From Trissonchulus latispiculum (taxonomy: Eukaryota > Nematoda > Enoplea > Enoplida > Ironidae): a stretch of DNA of 64,000 nt. The translations under genes and the position numbers were made by a program. The first letter of the stretch is position 1; each line of letters opens with the position of its first letter. This document shows positions 20,490 to 31,460 of the stretch, piece after piece. The notes beneath the pieces were generated by a model. The model was not told the DNA's origin and did no database searches. It was given only the letters and a program-made list of their open reading frames with translations. The DNA lies in assembly GCA_030248195.1 (NCBI GenBank), contig JASAND010005314.1, positions 30,366 to 94,365 on the forward strand. Direction: 5' to 3'.

Positions 20490-23400
20490 ATGTCTGCCAA
20501 TTTATCGCTGCTACGACAGTTGGAGCAACTGGTGGTGCATCTTCAATCTGAGTTGGAAAGAAAAACCAGGCTGAGCACGGATAAGATGTTCTTGCTGCGG
20601 CGAGCCATTGGGACCTGGGAGGATCAGTCGCTTCTCGCTGTCACGGAGGCCTGGGGAAAAAAATGCGAGATGCTGTGTTTGTGGATTAAAACTTCGGCTG
20701 CCTTGGCGTGTGCGATGAGCCATTCTAGACAGTCGTGTTCAGTGGAAAAGCCAGTTCTCATGGTTAGCACCCTTGCTGTAACAGTGTAAACAGTGTTAAT
20801 AGTGAACGTGTTAAAGGAACATGATTATTTTAATGAATGTCTAGATGAGTGGAGAAAGAATGTGAATGTAAAAGCGTCTTTCGAGGTGCTGTGCAGTTGA
20901 TTCTAAATTTCAGTTGAGTGGTTCACTGAAATTTATTTTCAACCTTGTGCTCTTTGGTGATTAGCTGACGTAAAAACCAAAAATATAAATGACAAAGGTC
21001 CTTGAAATTTGATATTTCAAAATGAAACATGCGTTTCTGGTGTCGATTATGCGAAAATTAGGTTAATCTGAAATTGTTGAAAATTTTGCCCATAACAGGA
21101 TAATCTTTAATAAGTGCCTCCAATAATTTTATTGCTTCAAAACAGGCGGGTGTGTGGGCTAGCATATTTGGCTTACGAAATAATTGAACCAAGAGTACCT
21201 TATAACTTCGACTGAGGCAAGCGTCATGCTCTCAGTTATTAGACTTGCTACATGATGTGAACGATAACGGCTGTTCCCCCTCGCTAATTAGATACTGTAC
21301 TTTGAAGAAATTCAAAAGGCATCCTTTATCGTGCATATCACGTTACAAGCCTAATAAGTACGAACGTGGCGCTTGCCACAGTCAAAGTTATTAGGTACTC
21401 TTGGTTCAGTTATTTCGTATGCCAAATATGCTAGCCCACACGCCCGCCTGTTTTGAAGCAATAAAATTATTAAAGATTATCCTGTTATGGGCAAAACTTT
21501 CAGCAATCTCAGATTTAGCTAATTTTCGCATAATCGACTCCAGACTGTTTCATTTTGAAATATCTAGAAATATAGTCTGAGTAATTGTATACTCTTTTTT
21601 AAAGGCATGTGATGGGTTGCACTCAGATTTCTTCTGCAGCGGAAAAATAGTTTATTATGTTGTAGGAGTGGTTCTCAACAATTCATCGCAACATTCCACT
21701 GTTAGTTGCCGATTCAGCATTAGAGGAGGAGGCTAAACGGGAACAGTACCTACTGATGGTATGGTTGAACTGTATAGGTATATAATAACTAAATTAGGGA
21801 CATTTCTGTAACTAAATTAGGGACATTTCTGATGGGAAATGTGAAGCATTTTATTTCACATCATTTCTATTAACTGATTTGGTAAATTAATTTAGGTACT
21901 GTTAAGTTGTGACAAGGATACACAATAACTAAGACTATGCCACTAGGCATGCTCTTCCTTACTTATGAGAGCGAAACCTTTGTTGTGCTCGCTAACGGCT
22001 GACCTCCTCCCCCGGCAAATTATATGGGCTACTTCTAAGAACGAGCTAGCGTACCATCATTGCGACCAGGTATGATTTGCGATGGGGTATGCTGTCATAA
22101 ATAAGAGCGCGTCTAGTGGCATACTCTTGGTTATGTACTCATGGTTCTACGTGTAAAGTTGCCATTACTACTTTTCAGTTTGGGTCGCAGGGAAATGCTG
22201 GTGGGACACCAGATCAGCCTCAGGACAGTGGTAGTGGCACTAACGATCGTGGCGCAGATGCACAAGTTCATGGTGCGAGCTCTGGCACTGATGGTGGATC
22301 TGGCGCTGCTGCTACAGTAAGACTAACTGCTACAAATACACTTAGTTGAAGCTATGTCATCTACTTTTAAACTTATTTCAGCTTAAACTTAACATAGGTC
22401 TGCTTTTAAGGGATCTGTTACGTACTTCTGTGTACATATGTGGAATCGCCACTAATTTCCATGGTTTCTGTTGTATGTTGTTTAGAGTGGAGGGCACATC
22501 GCTGCGCGACAGACAAATGCTACTCCAGCTGGAGGCAAAGGTGATGTGGCTGACATCGCCGATGGTGGCCACTCAAAGTCACCTGTTGACAGTGGACAAG
22601 TAAAAAATCGGGTGGCGAAAATAATGGATCCGTCAGAGTTTGACTCGGAGGTAGTGAGTTAAGAATTAGATGCATCAGATAATTTCATTTTAAGTCAATT
22701 TCTCCATTAAAAAATTACATAGCTGGATTGCAACCGGTTAAATTCAATGGTAAGAATGTTTGGAGAAACGGCTTTTTTACGTTTTCGGTACAAAGATCAG
22801 TGAAAGTTTTCATTATTTTTAGCTTTTTACTGGACTGCTCTAAACATATCACATTTGCAGTAGTTATTTTTCAATGTATGACCTCTTTCTTTCGTCACGA
22901 AACAAGAGACTACAATTTTTTCATATTTGAAACATGTATTTTGCAAGGTAAACGAGATGAGGTGGAGGAATTCGCTAGGAACATGGCGCTTCCACAATAG
23001 CTTTATTGAGTCTGAATGCGCATATGGGACATTTGCGAAAAATTGTAGTTTAATAACCGTCTGAGTGAATTAATACGCACTTTAGGAAAGCAAGGACATC
23101 GCTGCGCGACAGAGGCCAGGAATGAGTGGCGTACGCCACTTAGGTTTTCATGCGGCCAAAGATGAAGGCAAGTCTGGGTACATCGGAGACGGTGATCTGG
23201 TACATAAACGGGTCAAGGAATTCGAACAGGCGGATCCGCCCACTGCAAACTCAGAAGAGGTTAGTTGTCTCTAGCCTATTTAATAGTGTGCGTTGGTCGG
23301 CGGACACATTCTACTTTGGAAGCAAGGACTGATTTTTTGTAACCGAGCTGTTCGGTTCTTTACAGACCTTCGCACGGATAATTTTTTAATTTTTGTAGGT

Positions 23401-25250
23401 AAAGTTGATACCGTTTTCTTTTGTGGTGGTTGTGCACTTTCGATATGTTTTTTTGCAGAAATTTGCTGATATCGCTAAGCGACTGTATGCGGCGGCAACT
23501 GAGGCAGAGTCAGGGACACCTAAGGTCAACGAGGGAACTGGGGAACCAAATGCTGACTATCCACAGACACCTGAAAGCGCTGACCACGTTGCGGATCTTA
23601 CGGGCACAGGCGAATTGGACGTTCACAGTTCTGGGCCAGGAAAGGTTGGTCATAAATACGTTAGTATTAGTAGGCGTTCTAGGTTTCGCTTGCCTCTTCC
23701 AGGAAAGGAAAACTTGCGGTCTTGCGAGTAGACTTCTTAAACTGCATCTAAATAATTTCTGCGATTCTATAGTCATCCTCTACGTTCATCCTGGAAGATA
23801 AAAGGTTCGGCACAAATTCTAGCCTAATTTGTGCTGCGAACAGGTAATGGTTGCACAGTTGACATATATACTGCTGCCGTTTAATGTTCGCGGGGGCACA
23901 TTCGCCTACGTGGTACTGTAGCTTTTTCTCGCTTCAAGTGAAATCTCTTGACGGTGAACAAATTAGAAAGGTAGTTAGTGTGACGTGTTACGTTTATTTT
24001 ACATACTCTTACTCCGTTTCGCACAAAAAATTTGTATTTCAGCGATCTATGGCAAGTGGCGAGCAGTGCGGACGAAAGAGTAAAATCCCGTGCGTTGATT
24101 TAACTGCTTACGATGGAGAGGCCAATAATGAGGATGAGGTCAGTGGGGTTACAAATGTAATTGCACTGAATTTTTAGGGAAGCTTGTATCGTTTCCGGTT
24201 TGGTGTCTCTGTTAACGAGAAATGCACATCTATTTTAAATCAACACTTGCTCCAGTTTGATTATTTAAATAAGTCCTCCAGGGCTTACGTTTGGCCTTAG
24301 CTCAGCAGCGTTTACGTTTGGACTTTGACTTAAAATACTGACTGAACGTTGACGCCCTTCGAACTATTAGTATTTTGTATTGCACTGATGCAGACAAGTG
24401 CACACTGCGAAGGGTGTAGATGACTGAGTCTGTACTGACATTTTATTTACGATTTGGTCTCCAAGAAAGTCGACTTGATCGGCATATTCTTGCGTAGGAG
24501 GCGGGGGGAGCAAACTTTATGTATAAATTATTTTTCAGGGTGACCAGGACTTGAACCCAGGAAGGAAGTTCCAAACCGTTAACTTGGAAACATCTGATTA
24601 CGGTGATCATTTTAAGGATAAGAAGGTAAACTTTCTGATCTCTAATGATTTCTAGGACAAAGACATCTGTGCTAAACTTTCAGATCTTTGGGATTAGGTT
24701 TGGTGAACGGAATGAAACTTCGCTAATGCTGGGTGAAGAGGTGAAACAAGCAAGGGTTTGTTTAATTTTGCAGGAGACCCCCTATGGTGCTCATGGAGAT
24801 AGGCGAGACAGACAGACCCAGATTTCCACAATTATTCGTAGTGGAGTTCTAGGATTTTATGTGGAACCAGAGTGGCTTATTACTGACATTCAACTTACTG
24901 GCCGCGTTGTCCTTTGCCATCGAATGGTCGGTTTTCTAAATTGCCTCGAACCGCGTAATACACGCATGTCTTTTTAATGAACAGTTTCTACAGACTAATG
25001 TGTATTGTCTAGTCCTGAGGTTGCTACGCTTCCCTCTTAAGGGTTATGTAGGTTAGTATATAGATAAAGCTTAGGGGTGGTGTTGTAGCGAGTTTAATTA
25101 TAATGTCGGTGAATGCGTTAAAGTGCAGAGAGTACCCACCCTATGCTATCAGCAATTATTATATTATTTTAGGACAACTCTCAGGTGGAGCAGGTGCCTG
25201 TGGAAACTTACATTGGTGGCGTGGACTCAATTGTCATCCACAAAGAATAA
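20490..25250 (+). CDS. Unrecognised multi-exon gene with symmetric phase-0 exons
   Basis: Proposed exons: 20490-20762 (start ATG), 22179-22316, 22486-22650, 23086-23259, 23459-23644, 24043-24138, 24539-24625, an eighth from 24774 with an uncertain donor, and 25173-25250 (stop TAA). All well-defined exons have AG/GT borders and lengths divisible by three, and join in phase 0. Exon 1 encodes a leucine-rich, coiled-coil-like segment (LLRQLEQLVVHLQSELERK). The rest is polar, Gly/Ser/Asp/Glu-rich and probably disordered. Exons 3 and 4 share the motif IAARQ, hinting at exon duplication. For exon 8 the best donor (GTAGTG at 24838) would leave phase 1, in which the last exon is also open, so the end of the protein is ambiguous. 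No known domain is visible and no function is assigned. An AATAAA lies at 26421. Confidence 0.65.
21011..21564. mobile_element. 554-bp foldback element in intron 1 of the symmetric-exon gene
   Basis: The ends GATATTTCAAAATGAAAC and GTTTCATTTTGAAATATC are inverted, and the two arms of about 215 bp match closely over their length (for example GGCTAGCATATTTGGC on the left and its complement on the right) around a spacer of about 110 bp. No coding sequence and no clear target duplication. It is a non-autonomous TIR/foldback element. Confidence 0.8.
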
Positions 25251-25259
25251 CCTGATCGT

Positions 25260-26420
25260 CGACTGATCCAAAGGAACTTTTTTCTGTTGACTGAGTTTTC
25301 GAGTTTATATGTAGCGCTGTGCGTCTTGGTGTGTCCAATTTTTATTTTTACTTCTAATTTTTTCCTAAACTACTGATCAAAACTTTTTTAACGACATTCA
25401 TAATTTCTTATTTTTCATTCATTTTTATCGTTTTATTGGATCTCTCTTTCATTTCGTTGGTCCGTGCTTTTCTTTCTCTCACTTATTCTCACTTTATCTC
25501 ACTTCATTTGTACTTATTTTTTCGTCTACCTGTTTTATTGGCCTGTACAGACTCTGCATATATATTGTAATTATGTTTTTACAGCTGGATTTAATTTTAT
25601 CGCTTTGCGAGTACCTCCATTTGTTATTGCCTCAGTTCAGGTTACCTCTTGTTGATTTTGGCGTTGTTTACGTAGGTTTCCAAGCTTTATGTATGTTTTA
25701 GGTTTCAAAGTTTTATGTTTATGTTTTTTGCATTCTGTTACGTACTACTTTACTGTGTCATTTTACGAGTGCTTCATACCAGTGCCTAACTAAGAATCTC
25801 CGGTTTTTGCTGCTTATTTTTTAACTTTGTATTACTTCCTCTATGTTGTGTTTTTAATTTTGTATGTTAGCTTAGTTTTTTCATTTCCATTATATGCAAA
25901 CATATTTGATAGTGTTCGTGTGTGTAGTTTTAGTTTATTTTAATTGGTCCCATTTACATTGTGTAATTGTGTTCATATTAGCGCCGTTGCGTTGTGATTT
26001 TGTAACTACGTGTGTCCACACAAGCGTCGTCCGGCATCTGGGAGGGGGAGGTGTCAAAATTAGCCAGGAGGGCTGGGAGAATCTGAGAAATATTTCTGAT
26101 TATTGCGGCGGTTCTCTAAAAATTTTTTGTGCCTGGGTTTTAGCAAGTTTTAACTTGGTTGCTTTATAATATGAATTTTGGGCAGTGGACAGAAGTTGTT
26201 CAGAGAACAGGAGATTAAAAATTTCGTGGTTCTAGTTCTTCTTAAAATCGTTGTTCTATTACAGTGCACCCTCATTTTACTTACTTGCGTGTGTCTGTTC
26301 TTGGTCATTTTGTTGTGCTTTAATCACTTACATAAGTTGCCAGTTATTTTGTTGCCATTTTCCATAGCTGTTACATTACTTGATTTCTTTTTATGATCTG
26401 TATTATTGCTTTAAATTTAC
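25260..26420 (+). other. Probable 3' untranslated region
   Basis: About 1.15 kb of T-rich sequence without convincing coding, directly following the stop codon of the symmetric-exon gene and ending at an AATAAA. Short open frames here are hydrophobic because of the T-rich composition and are not supported as genes. Confidence 0.4.
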
Positions 26421-26426
26421 AATAAA
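26421..26426 (+). promoter_or_regulatory. Candidate polyadenylation signal
   Basis: AATAAA on the same strand, about 1.17 kb after the stop codon of the symmetric-exon gene. Confidence 0.35.
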
Positions 26427-26645
26427 TCAAAATCATAGACTTGTCTCAGTAAACTGGTGTTGTTTAGTGTTTACTGGAATTGTATAGCATGAATCTTTTT
26501 AGTTGTTAGTTTCCCAGTTAAAGTGTGGTCGCTACAATGCTGAGGTTGCGACATTAGATTTAATTCGACTAGATTAGATTAATTAAATTAGGTGCAGATG
26601 CAGACTGAGACTAGTGTGCCCTGCATTTTCTGCTTAATCTAGGGA

Positions 26646-26846
26646 AAAGTTCTGAAAAGGCCATGAACAGTGGCCTTCCAGCCTAAGATAACGCACCGTG
26701 TATAAAGTTCTGAAGACGCCATGAACAGTGTCCTTCTAGCCTAAGATGGCGCACTGTGTATGAAGTTCTGAAAAGGCTATGAATCGTGGTCTTCCAGCCT
26801 AAGATGACGCACCGTGTAAAAAGTTCTGAAAAGGCTATTAACAGGC
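26646..26846. repeat. Tandem repeat, about 58-bp unit, 3.4 copies
   Basis: Copies start at about 26646, 26705, 26763 and 26821, each beginning AAGTTCTGAAAAGGC and containing CCTTCCAGCCTAAGAT and GCACCGTGTA. Copies differ at several positions. There are no unique spacers, so this is a minisatellite and not a CRISPR-like array. Confidence 0.85.
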
Positions 26847-26996
26847 ATTTTCCGCTTCAGCAAATACATTCAGTTAACCTAGAACGTTTTCTTCCAGCCT
26901 GTTTACGGTAGCTAGCTTTGCTTACGTACATTGTGTCTGTACATAACTTCTCTGACATGATTTTAATTTTTCTCTGCAGCGGAAAAATAAGTGAAA

Positions 26997-28370
26997 CTAG
27001 GGGGGAAAATGCCCTCGACGGGCAACCAACTTGGTAGAATAGGGAAAGAATTGAATCTTACATACACGGTATATACATGGTTACAACTGAGATTCTGCTG
27101 AAGCGGAAAAATGCCGTTTCTCAGCGACTAAAATGGCAGAAACCAGCTTTGTGCGCCGAATAGGGAATCTACTCGGCGACTAAAATGAAAGAAACCAGCT
27201 TTGTGCGCCGAATAGGGATCTACTTGGCGACTAAAATGAAAGAAACCAGCTTTGTGCGCCGAATAGGGAATCTACTCGGCGACTAAAATGAAAGAAACCA
27301 GCTTTGTGCGCCGAATAGGGATCTACTTGGCGACTAAAATGAAAGAAACCAGCTTTGTGCGCCGAATAGGGAATCTACTCGGCGACTAAAATGAAAGAAA
27401 CCAGCTTTGTCGCCGAATAGGGAATTCCCTCCTTCCGCCCTATTCGCGCGAACTTTGAAGCCTATTATATATGTGTTGCTTTGCTAAATTATGATAGAGA
27501 GCTTCAAAATGGCAGAATTACTTCAGAATGCAAAACAACAGTTTCATCAAGCACTTAAATCATGGTTTTCACAGGCATAAATACGCTGTCTTCGATGTGG
27601 TATCAGAAACATTGAGAGCATATACGATTTGGATATTGTTGCTGATATACGTATGTAGTATCTGTATTATATATATGTGTGTGCTCCGTTCTGATCTTGC
27701 CGAGAATTGATACAATCAAACATTATACGAACGTATATATATTAGAATAAATGAAATGAGATTGATTGCACATGTTTTAGCACAAGGACTGTCGACCACA
27801 AATTGTTTAAACTGTCTACTTATTGTTGCTTTCTGTTGGTCCTGGTAGCGGTTGTATGCGTAAAATATTTCACGGATCAGGTAGCTCAAAAAGAAATTAA
27901 CCTAGCGCCACCCCTATTCACCACGCAACCGGCACGTGAAATCTCATATTGAGCGCAATGCTTACGTTGGCAGTTCCCAACAGAATAATTACCTCTATAT
28001 TTCCTCCCGAAAGACGATAAGTTCGCGCGAATAGGGCGGAAGGAGGGAATTCCCTATTCGGCGACAAAGCTGGTTTCTTTCATTTTAGTCGCCGAGTAGA
28101 TTCCCTATTCGGCGCACAAAGCTGGTTTCTTTCATTTTAGTCGCCAAGTAGATCCCTATTCGGCGCACAAAGCTGGTTTCTTTCATTTTAGTCGCCGAGT
28201 AGATTCCCTATTCGGCGCACAAAGCTGATTTCTGCCATTTTAGTCGCTGAGAAACGGCATTTTTCCGCTTCAGCAGAATCTCAGTTGTAACCATGTACCG
28301 TGTATGTAAGATTCAATTCTTTCCCTATTCTACCAAGTTGGTTGCCCGTCGAGGGCATTTTCCCCCCTAG
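26997..28370. mobile_element. 1.37-kb foldback element with 52-bp repeats in both arms
   Basis: Perfectly inverted ends (CTAGGGGGGAAAATGCC at 26997 and its complement ending at 28370) lead into arms of about 455 bp (left) and 350 bp (right). Inside the arms a 51-52-bp unit (GCGACTAAAATGAAAGAAAC plus AGCTTTGTGCGCCGAATAGGG) occurs about six times on the left and four times, inverted, on the right. The central 570 bp has no convincing gene. CTAG at the borders is itself a palindrome, so it may be the target duplication or part of the terminal repeat. Unequal repeat numbers show that the arms vary by slippage or recombination. Confidence 0.9.
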
Positions 28371-31300
28371 TGATAACTAATGAATTTTATTGATTATGTT
28401 GTATTTGAACGCATTTTTAACATTTAACGAATAGTATAACCAAGTTATATACAACTAGTTTTCCAAAGTCGAAGCATGTGTATGTATATACGTGTGTTTT
28501 TGACAAGAATATAAAGTTACACGTGAAAATGCGGGGGTCTGGGGGGCGCTGAGAAAATTTTGTAAAACTGTAAAAAAAATCCTTAATAGAAACACTCAAA
28601 ATTTTGATTTCGGCAGCCAGAAAAACCAAAGCTGCCACAGGGAAAAATTAGTATAAAATTTGGTTTGGGAACATTTATATACATTTTAAAATTAAAAGCA
28701 GATAGAAAGATTTCGGAAAATAGTAAAAATAGAAAGAACAGAGCAATCATAATGAAGCACAACGCCAAGATAAAAAACACGAATTTAAAATGGGGGTCTG
28801 GGGGTGACCGCCTCCAGCAAAAGCTAGATGTTTCCGGAAAATTCAAGCTTGAAAATCTATTTTTTCGAGCGATTTAGCAAAGATTTTGGGTTATTCTTGT
28901 GCACTTTGGTGTCTAAACAGGTTATGTACGTATGTATGTAAGTACGTATATCCACGACTTTGTTCAACAAATGCATACTTCAGAGTGGTTATCATCTTAC
29001 TAGAGTGGTTACTATGTGTACGCGTGTACTTCTTCAGGTATTTTAGGAAATTAGTTTATGCGAAAAGAATTTTATTGGATAAGCTTTCACTACAAAGTAT
29101 TCTACATATCTCGGACAAGAGTCCTATCATAAGACTGAAAGGTGTCTACAATACAGAAATACGCGCCGAAGGCGCGAAAATTTTTTGAAATTTTTCTGCA
29201 AAAAGTACCGGAAACACGTGGATTTATTATCAGAAATAGCTGAAAATTTCTACTCGAGGCCAAAAATTTTTGCGGAACTTTACGCAGAGCTCCGAAAGAA
29301 GTTGCGGAATTTTCAAAAAAAGTGCGGAATTTCGCAGTTTTTTTTCGGAAAAAAAAACACAGCCGCCCCATATGCTATCCTCAAAACAACCAAAGAATAG
29401 CTAATTCGCGCCGAAGGCGCGAAAATTTTTGTTTTTCTACTTTTTCTCCTTTCTGCTTCTTAATTTTTCTGACCTTCGAAACCTGACGGGGGGGCGGCCG
29501 CCCCCCCCCGCCCCCCCCCTTGGGTGCGCCCCTGCTTGGTAACATCAGTCAGTAGTATATATATAGTGGTTTAAATGTTTCCCAGAGCAAATCCCAAATT
29601 TGGAATTTGATTAGTTTTTGTATATATATTCTTGACATTTCATTTGTTAGCTGCGCAAATTTGGCGCCTTTTGTTGCGCAGTTTTCAAAATGTGCAGGTG
29701 GGGTGGAGAGAGAGTTCTCTTTGAGAGAGATTTTTAATTGTATACACAGGAAATGTTATGAAAAAATTCAAAAAAAATTCTTACAGCGCGTCTAAAATTT
29801 AGCACTGAAATTAACAGCAATTCTAGACCCCGGAAGAAATGAATTTCAGGAAGAAAACGTGTACCTTTACCACTGTAAAATTTTGGGATGAGGGCAAGTC
29901 AAGCCAAAAATATTTTGGAATTCCTGTTGTCACCGAACTTTGCGGAGGCGTATTTCATGTGGAATCAATCGCACAAAATTAGCACCGCAGTCGCAAAATA
30001 TTGCACATTTAAAGTCATTAAAAGTTTTCTTTTGGTTTCGATTTCGAGGGGATTCCCCCCTCGACACACCGCGCGATTACGCTCCTGGACTTTGACCTAT
30101 TTGTGCGGAATCACTCCAACATTTACTCTGGCTTATTTTTATTTGGAGACCGGGGGGGGGGCGGCAATCGTCTCCCATCCCATAGCCAAGAATTTCACAC
30201 ATTGAAAAATCTAGATTTTGACATTACCCAACAATTTTAAATTCAAAAAATAGCCAAAAATGCTATTTTTTCTGTTTGCTATCCCTGGTATTTTTGCCAA
30301 AACAAGGCGTTTTTTTACCGTTTTTGTGCTTTCAATTTTCAATCATGTTCCTAGGCTTGGTTGGATGACTTCTTAGCTTAAAATATGACCTACGTATTTC
30401 GTTGACCTGTTGACCGTTGACCTTGCATTTCGTCATCTTGTATTGCATGTACGCATATTTGTAAAAGTAAACACTTTACAAAACTTTTTCCAACCAAAAT
30501 TTATTTCCATCCCCCCCCCCCCCATCTGCCAACACTTTTTCTAAACATAAGCCAGTTTTTGGGTGTGCCTATGATTGCACACCGTCCCCGGTAACTGTTA
30601 AGGTGTGCAGCATAGTTTAGCGCAGTACAGTAGTAATTATGCTCAGTATAGTTCTGGCGTGGTGTAGTGTAATTTTCTTACTTCTTGTTTGTTTATATTT
30701 ATTCTGTAGCCATGGCCTGGGTGGTGTTGCGAAAACGCTTAGAGTGTACGTTTTAACCAGGCCCCCTACTTCCCCTTCTCTCTAGCTTGAATTTCTGTGA
30801 TGTTTCGTTTCGTTTTGTGGGGTTTATTTACAAGTGTGAAGTGAATGTGTGAAATTTGTCATTTCAGTACCTACTGTGCTGTATTTTACATTGTGTTAGT
30901 ACTGTGACTTTTTGTGTATACAAAGTATTTAGTTATTGTGCAGTTTCAAATAGTTTTTATTCAGTTTTCAAAATAGAATGCTCTGTGATTTTTTCAAAAT
31001 ACTGTTCCGTCGTGTTAAAGATTTTTTAGCTTTTCGAAAATATATACCTGCTTTAAGTTCGGCTTATGTCATCGCTTGCGCTTGTACAGTCAGTCATACG
31101 TATGTAACTTTGCGTGTATAATAGCGTTATCGTGCTTGTTTAGTTACAGTAAATTTCTGAAGACCGTTTAGCTTAACTTATGTCGGCTTGTGGAAATAGT
31201 ATGATTTGTTTAGACAGTATGGAGGTTGAAGTTTTAAATTAAAATCTCAGTTAGTGTCGCTGGGTTGTTTGTTCTGCCAGAAATACACAACCAATTTTAC

Positions 31301-31460
31301 TGTAACTAAACCTGTGTACTACTGTGTGCTTTTGTGTGTCATTTTTTCAGTGAGTGTATGTTTTTAAAGTGTTGGTTTACTATATTTATTTAGTGTTGAA
31401 TTAATAGTAGTTTTTAAATTTCAAATTCACTAATTTTTTCTTTTCTATCTCTTATCTTAG
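28371..31460. other. Repeat-rich non-coding stretch before the DENND5-like exons
   Basis: About 3 kb without a recognisable exon. It contains GGGGGTCTGGGGG fragments (28535, 28793), two copies of CGCGCCGAAGGCGCG with following A/T run (29161, 29407), a G/C-tract block at 29488-29520 ending in TTGGGTGCGCCCCTGC, and a poly-C run near 30513. The stretch 30600-31440 is T-rich and could hold a promoter or 5' untranslated exon. I see no DENN-domain coding in it, but short exons could be missed. Confidence 0.45.

Noticed and set aside
26646..28370. CRISPR-like array
   Set aside because: Repeats are adjacent or nearly so, without unique spacers of constant size; eukaryotic context; explained as a minisatellite and foldback arms.
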